A stretch of DNA of 15,861 bases from an uncultured Eubacteriales bacterium (GTDB lineage: Bacteria; Bacillota; Clostridia; Oscillospirales; CAG-272): the NCBI GenBank assembly GCA_900556615.1, contig USPP01000008.1:1-15861 (forward strand), written 5' to 3'. The notes below the pieces were generated by a model, which was given only the letters and a program-made list of their open reading frames with translations, ran no database searches and was not told where the DNA came from. Of the stretch, positions 15,519-15,861 are shown in pieces; the first letter of the stretch is position 1, and the number at the start of each line of letters is the position of its first letter. Made by a program: the position numbers and the translations under genes.

Positions 15519-15861
15519 GGCGCGTTCCTCCGGCGATTCTGAGTATTTCGTCTCTTGCCTGCTCTACGGTAAAGATATCAGTTCTCACTTCTACGTCGCG
15601 TTTTTTAAGCTCGAGCATAAACCGCGTTATCTGAGGAATATCCAGACCGATCCCGGAAAGCTTTTCAGGCTGTGAAAAAATTTCCGCACAGCTTCCCTGC
15701 ATAAGAATCTTTCCCTGATTCATCACAACAAGACAGTCGGCATATCTTGCCATATCCTCCATGCTGTGGCTCACAATAATCACCGTGCTTCCCTTTTTAC
15801 GCTGATAAGAACAAATACCGCCGAGTATTTCCTCTCTTCCGAGAGGGTCAAGTCCTGCCGC
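15511..15861 (-). CDS. ecfA2: ECF transporter ATP-binding subunit EcfA2, partial (N-terminus beyond window)
   Basis: The last 116 codons of an ABC ATPase; the frame is open to the window edge, so the Walker A, Q-loop and ABC signature are not visible. What remains starts AAGLDPLGREEIL, the D-loop that follows Walker B. It continues with VIIVSHSMED, the switch histidine, then a normal ABC C-terminus (YADCLVVMNQGKILMQGSCAEIF) and the helical ECF-type tail. Position just before ecfT, and the tail, fit EcfA2 rather than EcfA1; this rests on gene order more than on sequence. It overlaps ecfT by 8 bases. Confidence 0.88.
   Translation of the reverse strand, partial: AAGLDPLGREEILGGICSYQRKKGSTVIIVSHSMEDMARYADCLVVMNQGKILMQGSCAEIFSQPEKLSGIGLDIPQITRFMLELKKRDVEVRTDIFTVEQARDEILRIAGGTRHA

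Overview
The window looks like part of the chromosome of a low-to-moderate GC Firmicute, most likely a gut-type member of the Clostridia. The reasons are strong AGGAGG-type ribosome binding sites, TTG and GTG starts, a consensus SigA promoter, a DUF5711-like protein beside CvpA, an ECF transporter module next to truA, and a large serine recombinase cassette of the kind carried by Clostridia integrative elements. No rRNA, tRNA or CRISPR array was seen. The genus cannot be fixed from the sequence.

There are three blocks. (1) Positions 1 to about 3.3 kb, plus strand, are the end of an integrative element: the C-terminus of a PC4/p15-like protein, a ParB-like protein, a 62-residue unknown protein and a large serine recombinase. 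They are tightly spaced and followed by an intrinsic terminator and a cluster of inverted repeats. From there to about 4.1 kb lies AT-rich DNA with no convincing gene, which should hold the element's right end. (2) Positions 4.07 to 6.24 kb, plus strand: a TTGACA-17-TATAAT promoter drives an MFS-like transporter (TTG start) overlapped by a small secreted or membrane-anchored protein. An alpha/beta hydrolase gene broken by about five single-base frameshifts follows. Next come a strong hairpin (6418-6456) and a 180-bp MITE-like element with 15-bp terminal inverted repeats (6484-6663). (3) Positions 6.68 to 15.86 kb, minus strand: one long apparent operon, read from right to left: ecfA2 (partial) - ecfT - truA - DUF5711-like - cvpA - clpE-like - P-type-ATPase-like protein.

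The operon's upstream genes are housekeeping: vitamin or metal uptake energising (EcfA/EcfT) and tRNA pseudouridylation (TruA). Then come envelope-associated proteins (DUF5711-like, CvpA) and a zinc-finger Clp unfoldase.

The most unusual item is the last gene. It encodes an intact protein of about 929 residues with the full ten-helix P2-type (calcium/cation) ATPase architecture. Every catalytic motif has been replaced, including the phosphorylated aspartate of DKTGT, TGES, the hinge TGD and GDGxND. It therefore looks like a conserved pseudo-ATPase with a structural, regulatory or channel-like role rather than a pump. It sits directly behind a Clp unfoldase and CvpA.
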